The notes under the pieces were generated by a model, which ran no database searches, was not told the DNA's origin, and was given only the letters and a program-made list of their open reading frames with translations. Positions 6,927 through 14,253 of a DNA stretch of 21,071 nucleotides are shown here, in pieces. The number at the start of each line of letters is the position of its first letter. Position 1 is the first letter of the stretch. Source of the stretch: CAIZGX01 sp044371535. GTDB lineage: Bacteria > Bacteroidota > Bacteroidia > Flavobacteriales_D > Sanyastnellaceae. The position numbers and the translations under genes are program-made. Where the stretch lies: assembly GCA_044371535.1 (NCBI GenBank), contig JBILTL010000022.1:1-21071 (forward strand), in the 5' to 3' direction.

Positions 6927-7473
6927 CAGCACTGTCAACACTGCGAAGTAGCGTTTGTGCGTCTCTTGGATTCAGTTGTTTCCCAAAGCGTATTTTGGAG
7001 CGATTGTGCACGAATCCCAGGCGTTCTCCGCCCATGATCCAAAAGCTGTCGTCCATAAAATAAAAGAAAGAATTTTCGTCTTGTTTAACGGTGCCTAACT
7101 GCTTGATTTTATCTAGATCGAACTTCTCTTTTTTACCGCGATTTCCAAAGGCGTTTTGAAGTGTCATTTCGCCTTTTTTAAACACCAATATTTCTCTTCC
7201 AGACTTTCTCCACATCAGCACTTTCAAAGTGCGATAAAAGAAGAAAGACCACAAGGCTGTGGAGATTAAAAAGAATATCTGTTCTCCTCCATTCGGAGAA
7301 GTAAATAGCGAATAGATAAATACTCCGCCGCAAAATGTCCAAGCCATGAGCCACGTATAAAGCAGTGCTTCTTGCCAGCGCTCTACACTTTGTGAAATGG
7401 TAATGGTTAACTGATCTTTTTCGCGCATCACTTGTATGCGTTTTCCAATGAATTGAGGGGCTGTCTTATTCAT
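6907..7473 (-). CDS. Conserved two-TM membrane protein of unknown function
   Basis: 188 residues. Two hydrophobic segments lie at about 35-55 and 64-82, separated by a short loop. A C-terminal part (about 90-188) has alternating beta-like strands, such as REILVFKKGEMTLQNAF, ending in a basic, soluble tail. The layout resembles small membrane-anchored PH-like proteins, but I see no motif that proves it, so the function is open. Its ATG overlaps the bshA stop (ATGA), so the two are translationally coupled. Its 3' end overlaps the msrB 3' end on the opposite strand by 20 bp, leaving no room for a terminator. Confidence 0.75.
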   Translation of the reverse strand: MNKTAPQFIGKRIQVMREKDQLTITISQSVERWQEALLYTWLMAWTFCGGVFIYSLFTSPNGGEQIFFLISTALWSFFFYRTLKVLMWRKSGREILVFKKGEMTLQNAFGNRGKKEKFDLDKIKQLGTVKQDENSFFYFMDDSFWIMGGERLGFVHNRSKIRFGKQLNPRDAQTLLRSVDSAVKGYSV

Positions 7474-8603
7474 GACTTCAACACTTTGTCGTATAGTTTT
7501 TCGTACAAGGGAAGCACAGCTTCAAGTGAAAATGCGCTTGCTCGTTCTTTTGCTTGATCTTTAAATTTCAATAAACGTTCTTCTTTTTCAATGAGATAAA
7601 AAACTTGCTTTGCCATTTCATCTACGTCGCCAACATTGCTCATAAGACCCGAAACACCATGTCTATTCAACTCTGGTAAACCTCCTGCATTGCTTGATAC
7701 AACGGGCACTCCGCTTGCCATGGCTTCAAGAGCAGCCAATCCAAAACTTTCAGATTCAGATGGAAGAAGCATGACATCTGCTGCTGATAAAAGCTCCATT
7801 GGATTCTTCACATTTCCAACAAAAACAACATCATTCAACTGATGTTCGCGCGCGAATTGCTCTGCCTTCGAACGATCGGGACCATCGCCAACCATGATTA
7901 AAACAGAAGGCTTCAATTCGTTTACACGCTTGTAAATTTCCATCACATCCATCACTCGCTTAACAGGTCTGAAGTTCGAAATGTGAATGAGCATGGGTAT
8001 GCCGTTTGGCGCGTATTCTTCTCGAATTTCCTTAACTATTTCCTCATCAATTAAATTCGGATTTAAGAAATTCGGGATGACTTCAATGTCTATGTTTATT
8101 CCGAAAAGTTTGTAGGTATCTGTTCTCAAACTTTGAGAAACAGCTGTAACTGCATCACTTTCATTGATAGCGAAAGAGATAACCGGCTCAAAGGAAGCGT
8201 CTCTTCCTAACAAGGTAATATCGGTTCCGTGAAGGGTGGTTATAACGGGTAAATTGATTCCTTCTCTTTTCAAAATTTGTTTCGCCATATACGCAGCACT
8301 TGCATGGGGAATAGCGTAATGCACATGCAGAAGATCAAGTCCTTCATGTTTGGCAACATCTACCATTTTGCTTGCTAGAACAAGCTCATAAGGCGGGTAT
8401 AAAAACAAGGGGTAATCGCTAACGTTCACTTCGTGATAGCGCACATTTTTTCTCAAAGATCCGAGACGAACAGGTTGAGAATAAGTGATGAAATGAATTT
8501 CATGCCCCTTCTCCGCAAGAGCTTTCCCCAACTCTGTTGCAACCACACCACTACCTCCGAATGTCGGGTAGCAAACAATACCAATCTTCAAGTTTTTTTC
8601 CAT
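7470..8603 (-). CDS. bshA: N-acetyl-alpha-D-glucosaminyl L-malate synthase (bacillithiol pathway)
   Basis: 377 residues, full length for the family. It is a GT4 glycosyltransferase: N-terminal IGIVCYPTFGGSGVVATELG (8-27), HYAIPHASAAYMAK (95-108), LHGTDITLLG (124-133), and the C-terminal nucleotide-sugar E-x7-E region ESFGLAALE (285-293) followed by ASGVPVVSSNAGGLPE. It joins GlcNAc from UDP-GlcNAc to L-malate, the first step of bacillithiol synthesis, in the cytosol. The organism therefore probably uses bacillithiol as its main low-molecular-weight thiol; later genes (bshB, bshC) are not in the window. It follows the NagZ fusion by 33 bp, and the downstream TM gene overlaps it by 4 bp. A -7 element starts right after the nagZ stop, so it may have its own promoter with a 25-nt leader. 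Confidence 0.95.
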   Translation of the reverse strand: MEKNLKIGIVCYPTFGGSGVVATELGKALAEKGHEIHFITYSQPVRLGSLRKNVRYHEVNVSDYPLFLYPPYELVLASKMVDVAKHEGLDLLHVHYAIPHASAAYMAKQILKREGINLPVITTLHGTDITLLGRDASFEPVISFAINESDAVTAVSQSLRTDTYKLFGINIDIEVIPNFLNPNLIDEEIVKEIREEYAPNGIPMLIHISNFRPVKRVMDVMEIYKRVNELKPSVLIMVGDGPDRSKAEQFAREHQLNDVVFVGNVKNPMELLSAADVMLLPSESESFGLAALEAMASGVPVVSSNAGGLPELNRHGVSGLMSNVGDVDEMAKQVFYLIEKEERLLKFKDQAKERASAFSLEAVLPLYEKLYDKVLKS

Positions 8604-8628
8604 AGTGCAAGGGAGCAGAACTCCATTG

Positions 8629-8636
8629 CAAAAGTA
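8629..8636 (-). promoter_or_regulatory. -7 promoter element TACTTTTG of bshA
   Basis: The minus strand has TACTTTTG immediately after the TAG stop of the NagZ gene and 25 nt before the bshA ATG. No clear -33 TTG is seen inside the nagZ 3' end. It may allow bshA to be transcribed independently. Confidence 0.38.
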
Positions 8637-11600
8637 CTACGGTTTAACAGGAAAAAGCTTGTAAATCTCTTCGTGAATTCGCGGGCGAATTCGTAGGTCG
8701 TTAATCTTCCAATTTTCAGAGCTTGGGCAATTCCGATTGCTTAAGAAAACGAATACGGTTCCATTCGCTGGATCTGCCCAACAAAGCGTACCTGTGAATC
8801 CCGAATGACCGAAGCTTTCGTCACTTGCTGAAGGTCCTGTTGCGCCCGTCCATTTACCAAATCCGGGTTTATCAAATCCCAATCCTCTTCGGTTGTCCTT
8901 GAAGTGGCGTGCAGTGAACAAGTCCATTGTTTCGTGATGAAAGAATTCGTTTGCTCCGTAGCGCCCGTCGTTCAAACACATCTGCATGAGGGCTGCACAA
9001 TCGTTTGCGTTACCGAATAAACCGGCATGACCGGCTACTCCACCAAGAAGTGCAGCGCCTTGATCGTGCACATATCCGCGAACAGCCTGACGTCTCCACT
9101 TCGTATCTGTTTCAGTTTCTGCAATCATTTTCACTGGCCAATTGGATTGTGGATTATAACCCATCGAACGCAATCCCATAGGCTTGTAGAACGATTCCGA
9201 AACATAAAAATCCAAAGGCATTCCGGTTATCTTCTCAATCATTTTTTTGTAGTAATAGTAACCCAAATCACTGTACAAATAGCCTTGATCTGGATTCAAT
9301 TTAACCTCCAAAATTTCCTTGTAAATAGAATCCGTCATTTCCTTGGTAGTCCACATGTCCGCACAAACCGGATTGGAACATTTGTCTGTATGTTCTTTCG
9401 ACAAACAGTTCCCATCCCACTCTCCGCCTTTGACTGTTAAATTGGTAAAGTCTTTCCAAGCAGGAAGGCCGGCAGTGTGCGACAACATGCGCTTCAATTG
9501 CATTTTTGCATGCGGATGTCCTGCAGGAAATTCGATGTAATCGCCGATGCATTTTTCCACATCAATCTTTCCTTCATCTACCAATTTCATGAGAGCCATG
9601 GTTGTTGAAAGCATTTTCGTCACCGAAGCAAGGTCGTAAATTGAGCTTTCAGACACTTTCTGCGTCTTCGCCTTGTCTAGATACCCAAAACTTTTGTTGT
9701 AAAGAATAACGCCCTCTTTCGCGATTAAAACGCGACAACCCGGGTAAGCCCCTTGATCCAACCCTTCCTTCACAATATCGTCTACCTTAGAAAACAAATT
9801 CAATTCGGTTCCTGCAACGTCTGTTGGCGCATTCGCCATCATATCTTCCACATAAACACTGCTGTTCCCGTTTGTTTGAGCGCTGCTTGTCACGAAATTG
9901 AACCATCCTGTTTGAGAAGGTTTTAAGTAACGCATTCTTCCAGCAGTTTGGAATACTTTCCCCTGCCCTTCCTTAAATTTCGTTCCAACAGAAACAGGTA
10001 ATTTTCCTTGAAATGGAATAACACCGCAAATAGCATCTGCAGTAACTTGTTGTGTTAAATCATCGGGCTGATAAGCAACCACGAAAGAGTTCACCCCTTT
10101 CCATTCCGATTTTTCCAAGGCATACGGACAAGCAAACATGACCACGGTTGTTGTGAAGTGTTCAGCGATTTTTTCAGCGGCACGCGTTCCGTTTGAGGTG
10201 ATTCCGAAATTGGAGCCTGCCTTATTCGTTGTTCCTAAAAATGCAACAAGCACATCGGTGCAATTGTCTTTCATTTTAGCAATCACCGCTTGAATTTCTG
10301 TATCGGAGCATTCCTTTCCCAACGAATGAATTTCAACCGCTTTGTATTGATCTACGCTCTTTGCAAAAGCGCAATTCACATCATCTCCAACAACCACAAT
10401 CCCCAATGGTTTTTGCCATTTATCTGAATCTTCGTAAGGGATTTTATTCTCTGAAATAACGGTGATCGAACTTTCAATGCAGCGTCTGCGTAAGGCCGTA
10501 GCGTAGGGCAAATTCAAGTCCTTTGAAATACCCTTGATCTGAATAGGCTTGAACTTGTGCGCTCCAACGCGCTCTTTCGCCTTCAAAACTTTAAGTGCTT
10601 TCGCTGTAATTTCAGCCTCTGTAATTCTTCCTTGCTGAATGGCTTCTTTCACTTTTTGAATGGCCAACGGCACATTCAGTGGAAACAATACAACGTCGTT
10701 GCCAGCAATGAGCGCTCTAACATCAGCCTCTCCAGCTGGGAAATATTTCGCAACGCCTTCCATGTTCATGGCATCGGTTAACACCAATCCTTCAAACTTC
10801 AAACTGTCGCGAAGCAAACCTGTAATGATGTTCTTTGAAAGTGTGCTTGGCACATGCGCTTCTTTCTCGAATTCTGGAAGTGAAAGATGTGCGACCATTA
10901 CACTTGCCAAACCGTTTTCAAACATAGTTCTGTATGGCTTGAATTCATTGGAAGATAGCTGGGCGTAATTTTTATTTACAACTGGAAGTTCTTTGTGAGA
11001 ATCGGCATCGGTGTCTCCGTGACCAGGAAAATGTTTGGCGTTGGCTAACACTCCATTTTCCTGCATGCCCTTCATATATGCCATTCCGCATGTTGTTACG
11101 CGGTCGGCATTCTCTCCAAACGAACGATTGGAAATAACCGGATTCTTTGGATTTGAATTCACATCGACAACCGGTGCAAAGTTCATGTGAACGCCTATGC
11201 GCTTGCACTGACGAGCCACTTCCTTTCCAAATTCATAAATAAGTTTTTCGTCCATCGATGCGCCGAGTGTCATGGCTCGAGGGAATGAAATGGTACTGTC
11301 TAATCGCATACCCAACCCCCACTCAGCGTCGATTCCAATGAGCAAAGGAATTTTTGATTTTGATTGAAATCGATTCGTCAATTTAGCTTGACGAACGGGG
11401 CCACCTTGAAAGAAAATAATTCCACCAATACCGTTATTCTTGATTAGTGTTTCAATCTGTGTTGGATTGTACGACTCTTTTTTCTCGTCACTCCAAGCGG
11501 CAACCATGAAGAGTTGTCCAATCTTTTGATCGAGGGTTAGGGTCTTGATGAGGCTGTCGGACCAGGATTCTGCGAAAGATGTTTCAAAAGATTCTTCGAA

Positions 11601-11762
11601 AGATGCTAGGCAAGATTCTTCGAAAGACGCTGCGCGAGATTCTTCGAAAGATGTTTCACAAGATTCTGCGAAAGACGCTTCGCGAGATTCAGTTAATTCA
11701 GAACGAAAAGCAAAAAGCAAAACTACCAATGCCAAAACAGGCCATTTCAAAAATTTCTTCAT
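8637..11762 (-). CDS. Exported beta-N-acetylglucosaminidase (GH3, NagZ-like) fused to a beta-lactamase-type serine hydrolase
   Basis: 1041 residues. A signal peptide (about 1-21) is followed by a 12-bp-repeat-encoded linker (26-66) and a GH3 domain (about 67-400): the NagZ signature KHFPGHGDTDADSH (243-256), NFAPVVDVNSN (194-204) and the catalytic Asp in LTDAMNM (Asp330). A GH3 C-terminal part spans about 420-610. A beta-lactamase/PBP-like domain (about 655-1041) has SVTK (713-716), YSD (830-832) in place of YxN, and HSG (986-988) in place of KTG. Role by family: cleavage of GlcNAc from muropeptides plus a peptidase or esterase activity, outside the cytoplasm. The fusion is a known architecture in Bacteroidota. 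The array makes it longer than I would expect, and it is the odd part. Upstream is cmk (78 bp away), downstream bshA. Confidence 0.93.
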   Translation of the reverse strand: MKKFLKWPVLALVVLLFAFRSELTESREASFAESCETSFEESRAASFEESCLASFEESFETSFAESWSDSLIKTLTLDQKIGQLFMVAAWSDEKKESYNPTQIETLIKNNGIGGIIFFQGGPVRQAKLTNRFQSKSKIPLLIGIDAEWGLGMRLDSTISFPRAMTLGASMDEKLIYEFGKEVARQCKRIGVHMNFAPVVDVNSNPKNPVISNRSFGENADRVTTCGMAYMKGMQENGVLANAKHFPGHGDTDADSHKELPVVNKNYAQLSSNEFKPYRTMFENGLASVMVAHLSLPEFEKEAHVPSTLSKNIITGLLRDSLKFEGLVLTDAMNMEGVAKYFPAGEADVRALIAGNDVVLFPLNVPLAIQKVKEAIQQGRITEAEITAKALKVLKAKERVGAHKFKPIQIKGISKDLNLPYATALRRRCIESSITVISENKIPYEDSDKWQKPLGIVVVGDDVNCAFAKSVDQYKAVEIHSLGKECSDTEIQAVIAKMKDNCTDVLVAFLGTTNKAGSNFGITSNGTRAAEKIAEHFTTTVVMFACPYALEKSEWKGVNSFVVAYQPDDLTQQVTADAICGVIPFQGKLPVSVGTKFKEGQGKVFQTAGRMRYLKPSQTGWFNFVTSSAQTNGNSSVYVEDMMANAPTDVAGTELNLFSKVDDIVKEGLDQGAYPGCRVLIAKEGVILYNKSFGYLDKAKTQKVSESSIYDLASVTKMLSTTMALMKLVDEGKIDVEKCIGDYIEFPAGHPHAKMQLKRMLSHTAGLPAWKDFTNLTVKGGEWDGNCLSKEHTDKCSNPVCADMWTTKEMTDSIYKEILEVKLNPDQGYLYSDLGYYYYKKMIEKITGMPLDFYVSESFYKPMGLRSMGYNPQSNWPVKMIAETETDTKWRRQAVRGYVHDQGAALLGGVAGHAGLFGNANDCAALMQMCLNDGRYGANEFFHHETMDLFTARHFKDNRRGLGFDKPGFGKWTGATGPSASDESFGHSGFTGTLCWADPANGTVFVFLSNRNCPSSENWKINDLRIRPRIHEEIYKLFPVKP
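11566..11685 (+). repeat. 12-bp minisatellite, 10 units, between signal peptide and GH3 domain of the NagZ fusion
   Basis: Ten 12-nt units lie end to end. On the plus strand they follow the same pattern as 1845-1940 (GATTCTTCGAAA type). The host gene is on the minus strand, so here the repeat is read in the opposite orientation and encodes an 8-residue Ser/Glu/Phe pattern (such as SFEESCETSFEES) at residues 26-66 instead of D-x-x-K. The array is open in several frames on both strands. 11643-11667 is identical to the complement of 1887-1911. Confidence 0.92.
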
Positions 11763-11766
11763 GTGT

Positions 11767-11774
11767 TAAAGTTA
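11767..11774 (-). promoter_or_regulatory. -7-like element TAACTTTA of the NagZ fusion gene, 4 nt before ATG
   Basis: The minus strand reads TAACTTTA then ACAC then ATG. The last base departs from TAnnTTTG, and no -33 TTG is visible at the right distance. The 4-nt spacing equals that of other genes in the window, which is why I list it. Confidence 0.33.
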
Positions 11775-11840
11775 TTCGGACAGACGAGACTGCTAAAAAC
11801 TGTTCCACGTATTTTACAACATTGAAATGTGAATGACGAA

Positions 11841-12545
11841 TTAAGCCGTTTTCAGCTCAATTGCCTTTCTGGCTTGCACCATAAGAAATGAAAATTGTTC
11901 CTCTTCAGTAAGGTTGGAATTGTCTAGCACAACTGCATCAGCTGCTTTACGAAGTGGGTCAGCAGCGCGCGTGGTATCTTGAAGATCGCGTTGCGCAATG
12001 TTTTCGCGCACATCGTCAATTGATATATTTACTCCGTTGTTTTTCAATTGAAGAAATCTGCGTTGCGCTCTTACTTCAACATCAGCTGTCATAAAAACTT
12101 TTAGCTCAGCTTCTGGAAGAACAACCGTTCCGATATCTCTTCCATCCATAACAACTCCGCCATTCTCAGCCATACGTTGTTGAATGCGCACCAGTTTTTC
12201 TCGAACCTCTTTAATGGCGCTGATTGCAGAAACGTGAGCGCTTACTTGCATGCTACGAATTTCTTTATCAACGCAAGTTCCGTTTAAGAACGTTTCAATT
12301 TCTTGTGTGTCTGAATTGTACTTGAATTGGATTAAAATAAGATGAAGTGATTCCACCAACATCTTAACGTCAATCTCTCCTTTACTTTGAATGTAACCGT
12401 GTTCCAATGCATAATGTGCAACCGCTCTGTACATTGCGCCTGAATCGATATAGATATAATTCAAGTTTTTAGCTATGGCTCGTGCTAATGTACTTTTTCC
12501 ACAAGAAGAATAGCCATCTATGGCAATGTTGATTTTATTGGTCAC
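11841..12545 (-). CDS. cmk: (d)CMP kinase
   Basis: 234 residues, full length. Walker A is GYSSCGKST (11-19). IDSGAMYRAVAHYAL (34-48) is the CMP-binding lid start, and MDGRDIGTVVLPEAELKVFM the typical core motif, followed by an arginine-rich segment (VEVRAQRR) and the AQRDLQDTTRAADPLRKA C-terminal signature. It phosphorylates CMP and dCMP with ATP in pyrimidine nucleotide recycling. It is divergent from the lipoprotein gene starting at 12577 or slightly later. No Shine-Dalgarno is present. A weak TAAATTCG (complement of 12567-12574), one mismatch from the -7 consensus, lies 21 nt before the ATG and would be compatible with a short leader. Confidence 0.96.
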   Translation of the reverse strand: MTNKINIAIDGYSSCGKSTLARAIAKNLNYIYIDSGAMYRAVAHYALEHGYIQSKGEIDVKMLVESLHLILIQFKYNSDTQEIETFLNGTCVDKEIRSMQVSAHVSAISAIKEVREKLVRIQQRMAENGGVVMDGRDIGTVVLPEAELKVFMTADVEVRAQRRFLQLKNNGVNISIDDVRENIAQRDLQDTTRAADPLRKAADAVVLDNSNLTEEEQFSFLMVQARKAIELKTA

Positions 12546-12576
12546 TTGGTTAGGGAATTGAAGCTACGAATTTACA

Positions 12577-13359
12577 ATGCATCCGCGGAAAACCATAAGT
12601 TTAATTTCAAAATGTGGTAATATTGCGCACATTAAAATTTTGAGGCGATTGACATCATTAAATAAATTGAACTTTGCTTCATTTCTGGTTGCATTGTTTT
12701 CATTCTTAGTCTTTCAGTCTTGCGATAACATTCCCTACTTCGGCAATCAAGAAGGGAAAATCATTTACGACGTTACTTTTCCTTATGAAACGAATGACAT
12801 TAAGCTCGCACTCTTTCCAAGTGAAATGACTTGTATTTTCGACGGCGATCATCAGCACACCCTTATTGAATCTGCCTATGGCATTGTGAAATCAGAGTTT
12901 ATCATTGATCACGAGAAGAAGGAATTCAATCACTTGGTTGCTTGTTTCGGAAGTGACTATGTCATGCATTTGAATGAAGGTGAATACCAAGATTGGGTTA
13001 AGCAATTCCCTTCTGTTCGTTTAGAACCTACCGAAGAAACCATGACCATTGCCGGTTATGAGTGCAAGAAGACGATTGCCTATTTTAAAAGTGATTCGCT
13101 TCCTTCAGTGGAATTATACAGCACTACCAAGTTAGATTTAGATGGAGACAACTGGTGGAATACCTACGCAGGTGTTGAAGGAACGCTCTTAGGTTATGAC
13201 ATTGAACAGTATGGAAGACGCATGCAAGTACGCGCACGTGAAGTGATTTTTCAAAAAACTTCTCCAGAAGATTTTCAAGTACCGAGCTCCTACACGCCAA
13301 TAAGCGCAAGTGAAATGAAAGCGAAGCTCGATGAAATTGTAAAAGATTATCTCGATTGA
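12577..13359 (+). CDS. Lipoprotein of unknown function, first gene of the RnfD-like/DUF2330 cluster
   Basis: 260 residues from the ATG at 12577. I do not recognise the family with confidence. A hydrophobic segment ends in a lipobox-like FQSC (Cys49), so it is probably a lipoprotein. The mature part is beta-rich (GKIIYDVTFPYE near 60), acidic, with MTIAGYECKKTIAYF around residues 156-170, faintly like secreted DUF4412/GLPGLI-type proteins. The annotated ATG gives about 48 residues before the lipid cysteine, too long, so the true start may be downstream: TTG at 12640 gives a 28-residue signal, and a TAATATTG (12618-12625) sits just before this region. A later start also leaves room for the divergent cmk promoter. 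The RnfD-like gene starts 45 bp after its stop. Confidence 0.72.
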   Translation: MHPRKTISLISKCGNIAHIKILRRLTSLNKLNFASFLVALFSFLVFQSCDNIPYFGNQEGKIIYDVTFPYETNDIKLALFPSEMTCIFDGDHQHTLIESAYGIVKSEFIIDHEKKEFNHLVACFGSDYVMHLNEGEYQDWVKQFPSVRLEPTEETMTIAGYECKKTIAYFKSDSLPSVELYSTTKLDLDGDNWWNTYAGVEGTLLGYDIEQYGRRMQVRAREVIFQKTSPEDFQVPSSYTPISASEMKAKLDEIVKDYLD

Positions 13360-13384
13360 TGAACTATTAGGAAACATCCCTGTA

Positions 13385-13410
13385 CAGCATAAAAAAATCA
13401 AGTTATGCTG
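13385..13410 (+). promoter_or_regulatory. Inverted repeat over the start codon of the RnfD-like gene
   Basis: CAGCATAA (13385-13392) and TTATGCTG (13403-13410) are perfect 8-bp arms around a 10-nt A-rich spacer. The right arm contains the ATG (13405). In RNA this would form a hairpin hiding the start codon; in DNA it could be an operator. No T-run follows, so it is not a terminator. Confidence 0.4.
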
Positions 13411-14253
13411 GCTTCTTTTCTACGATTCTTTCAAAGCGACGGTAGACATTTTCAGATTGTCTCGCAAACCATTTTCGTTTGTATCGGCGTTCTCTTTTTA
13501 CGATGGGATTATTCCTTCACCTCTATGCTGCTCACCTTTGGTGTTGCGCTTTCCACGCAGCTGATTGGGATTTATTTTTTGAAACTACCCATGCATTCCA
13601 TCAAGAGTGCATTAATCACATCGTTCGGATTAACGCTTCTTTTCAAAAGCAACGAACCGCTGTTGTATGCATTGGCAGCCTTCATTGCTATTGGACAAAA
13701 ATTCGTCTTTAAAATTCGCGGTCAGCATCTTTTCAACCCAGCAAATGTTGGGATTATTGCTGTGATTCTTTTCACCCAAAAAGCATGGATCTCTCCAGCC
13801 CAATGGGGAAACAGCACCCTCATCATCTTCGTCATTGGTTCGGCAGGATTAGCAGTGCTTTCACGCGTGAAGCGCATTGACACTGGACTTATTTTCATAG
13901 CAACACTCTTCGCGCTTGAGTACTACAGAACAATTGTTTACTTAGGATGGAATTGGGAAGTTCTACTTCACAAATTATCCTCGGGGAGTATCTGGCTGTT
14001 CGCTCTCTTCATGATAACAGACCCAATGACCATTCCAACGAACAGGCTGGTTCGAATCATCTGGACCATGGCAGTGGCCTTCACTTCATTCTACCTTACG
14101 AATTATTATTTCGTAACAGGAGCGCCGCTCTGGGCTTTGGTTTGTTTCACTCCGCTTACCCCACTCTTGAACAAATTTTTTCCCAGCAAAACATTTAACT
14201 GGATTCAATCATCACAAAAACAATTTAATCATGACTCAAAGATTGCTTATTAA
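13405..14253 (+). CDS. RnfD/NqrB-like integral membrane protein lacking the FMN-attachment threonine
   Basis: 282 residues, almost all hydrophobic, with about 8-9 membrane segments. Family marks: FNPAN (110-114) and TDPMTIPTN (205-213), matching the conserved TDPVT(A/S)P(T) region of RnfD and NqrB. In those proteins the covalently bound FMN sits on Thr of an SGAT motif 12 residues before TDP; here the aligned segment is SGSI (193-196), with Ile at the Thr position. So it shares the fold but probably does not carry that flavin. The other Rnf and Nqr subunits are absent, making a normal ion-pumping complex unlikely. It overlaps the DUF2330 gene by 23 bp, so the two are coupled and probably act together in the envelope. 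A lone transporter-like or membrane-anchor role is possible. Confidence 0.8.
   Translation: MLASFLRFFQSDGRHFQIVSQTIFVCIGVLFLRWDYSFTSMLLTFGVALSTQLIGIYFLKLPMHSIKSALITSFGLTLLFKSNEPLLYALAAFIAIGQKFVFKIRGQHLFNPANVGIIAVILFTQKAWISPAQWGNSTLIIFVIGSAGLAVLSRVKRIDTGLIFIATLFALEYYRTIVYLGWNWEVLLHKLSSGSIWLFALFMITDPMTIPTNRLVRIIWTMAVAFTSFYLTNYYFVTGAPLWALVCFTPLTPLLNKFFPSKTFNWIQSSQKQFNHDSKIAY

Noticed and set aside
8588..8626. A 12-residue upstream ORF (MEFCSLALWKKT) overlapping the bshA start
   Set aside because: It begins only 2 nt after the -7 box, probably before or at the transcript start, and has no translation signal; too short to support.
11810..11830. Small palindrome ACATTGAAATGT as a cmk terminator
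   Set aside because: The stem is 5 bp with a 2-base loop and no T-run on the minus strand.
11545..11836. Plus-strand open frames across the NagZ 12-bp array (D-S-x-K type peptides)
   Set aside because: They exist because the repeat is free of stops in several frames; the minus-strand frame has a signal peptide and enzyme domains. The peptide likeness to the lipoprotein repeat is real but arises from shared DNA, not from a gene here.
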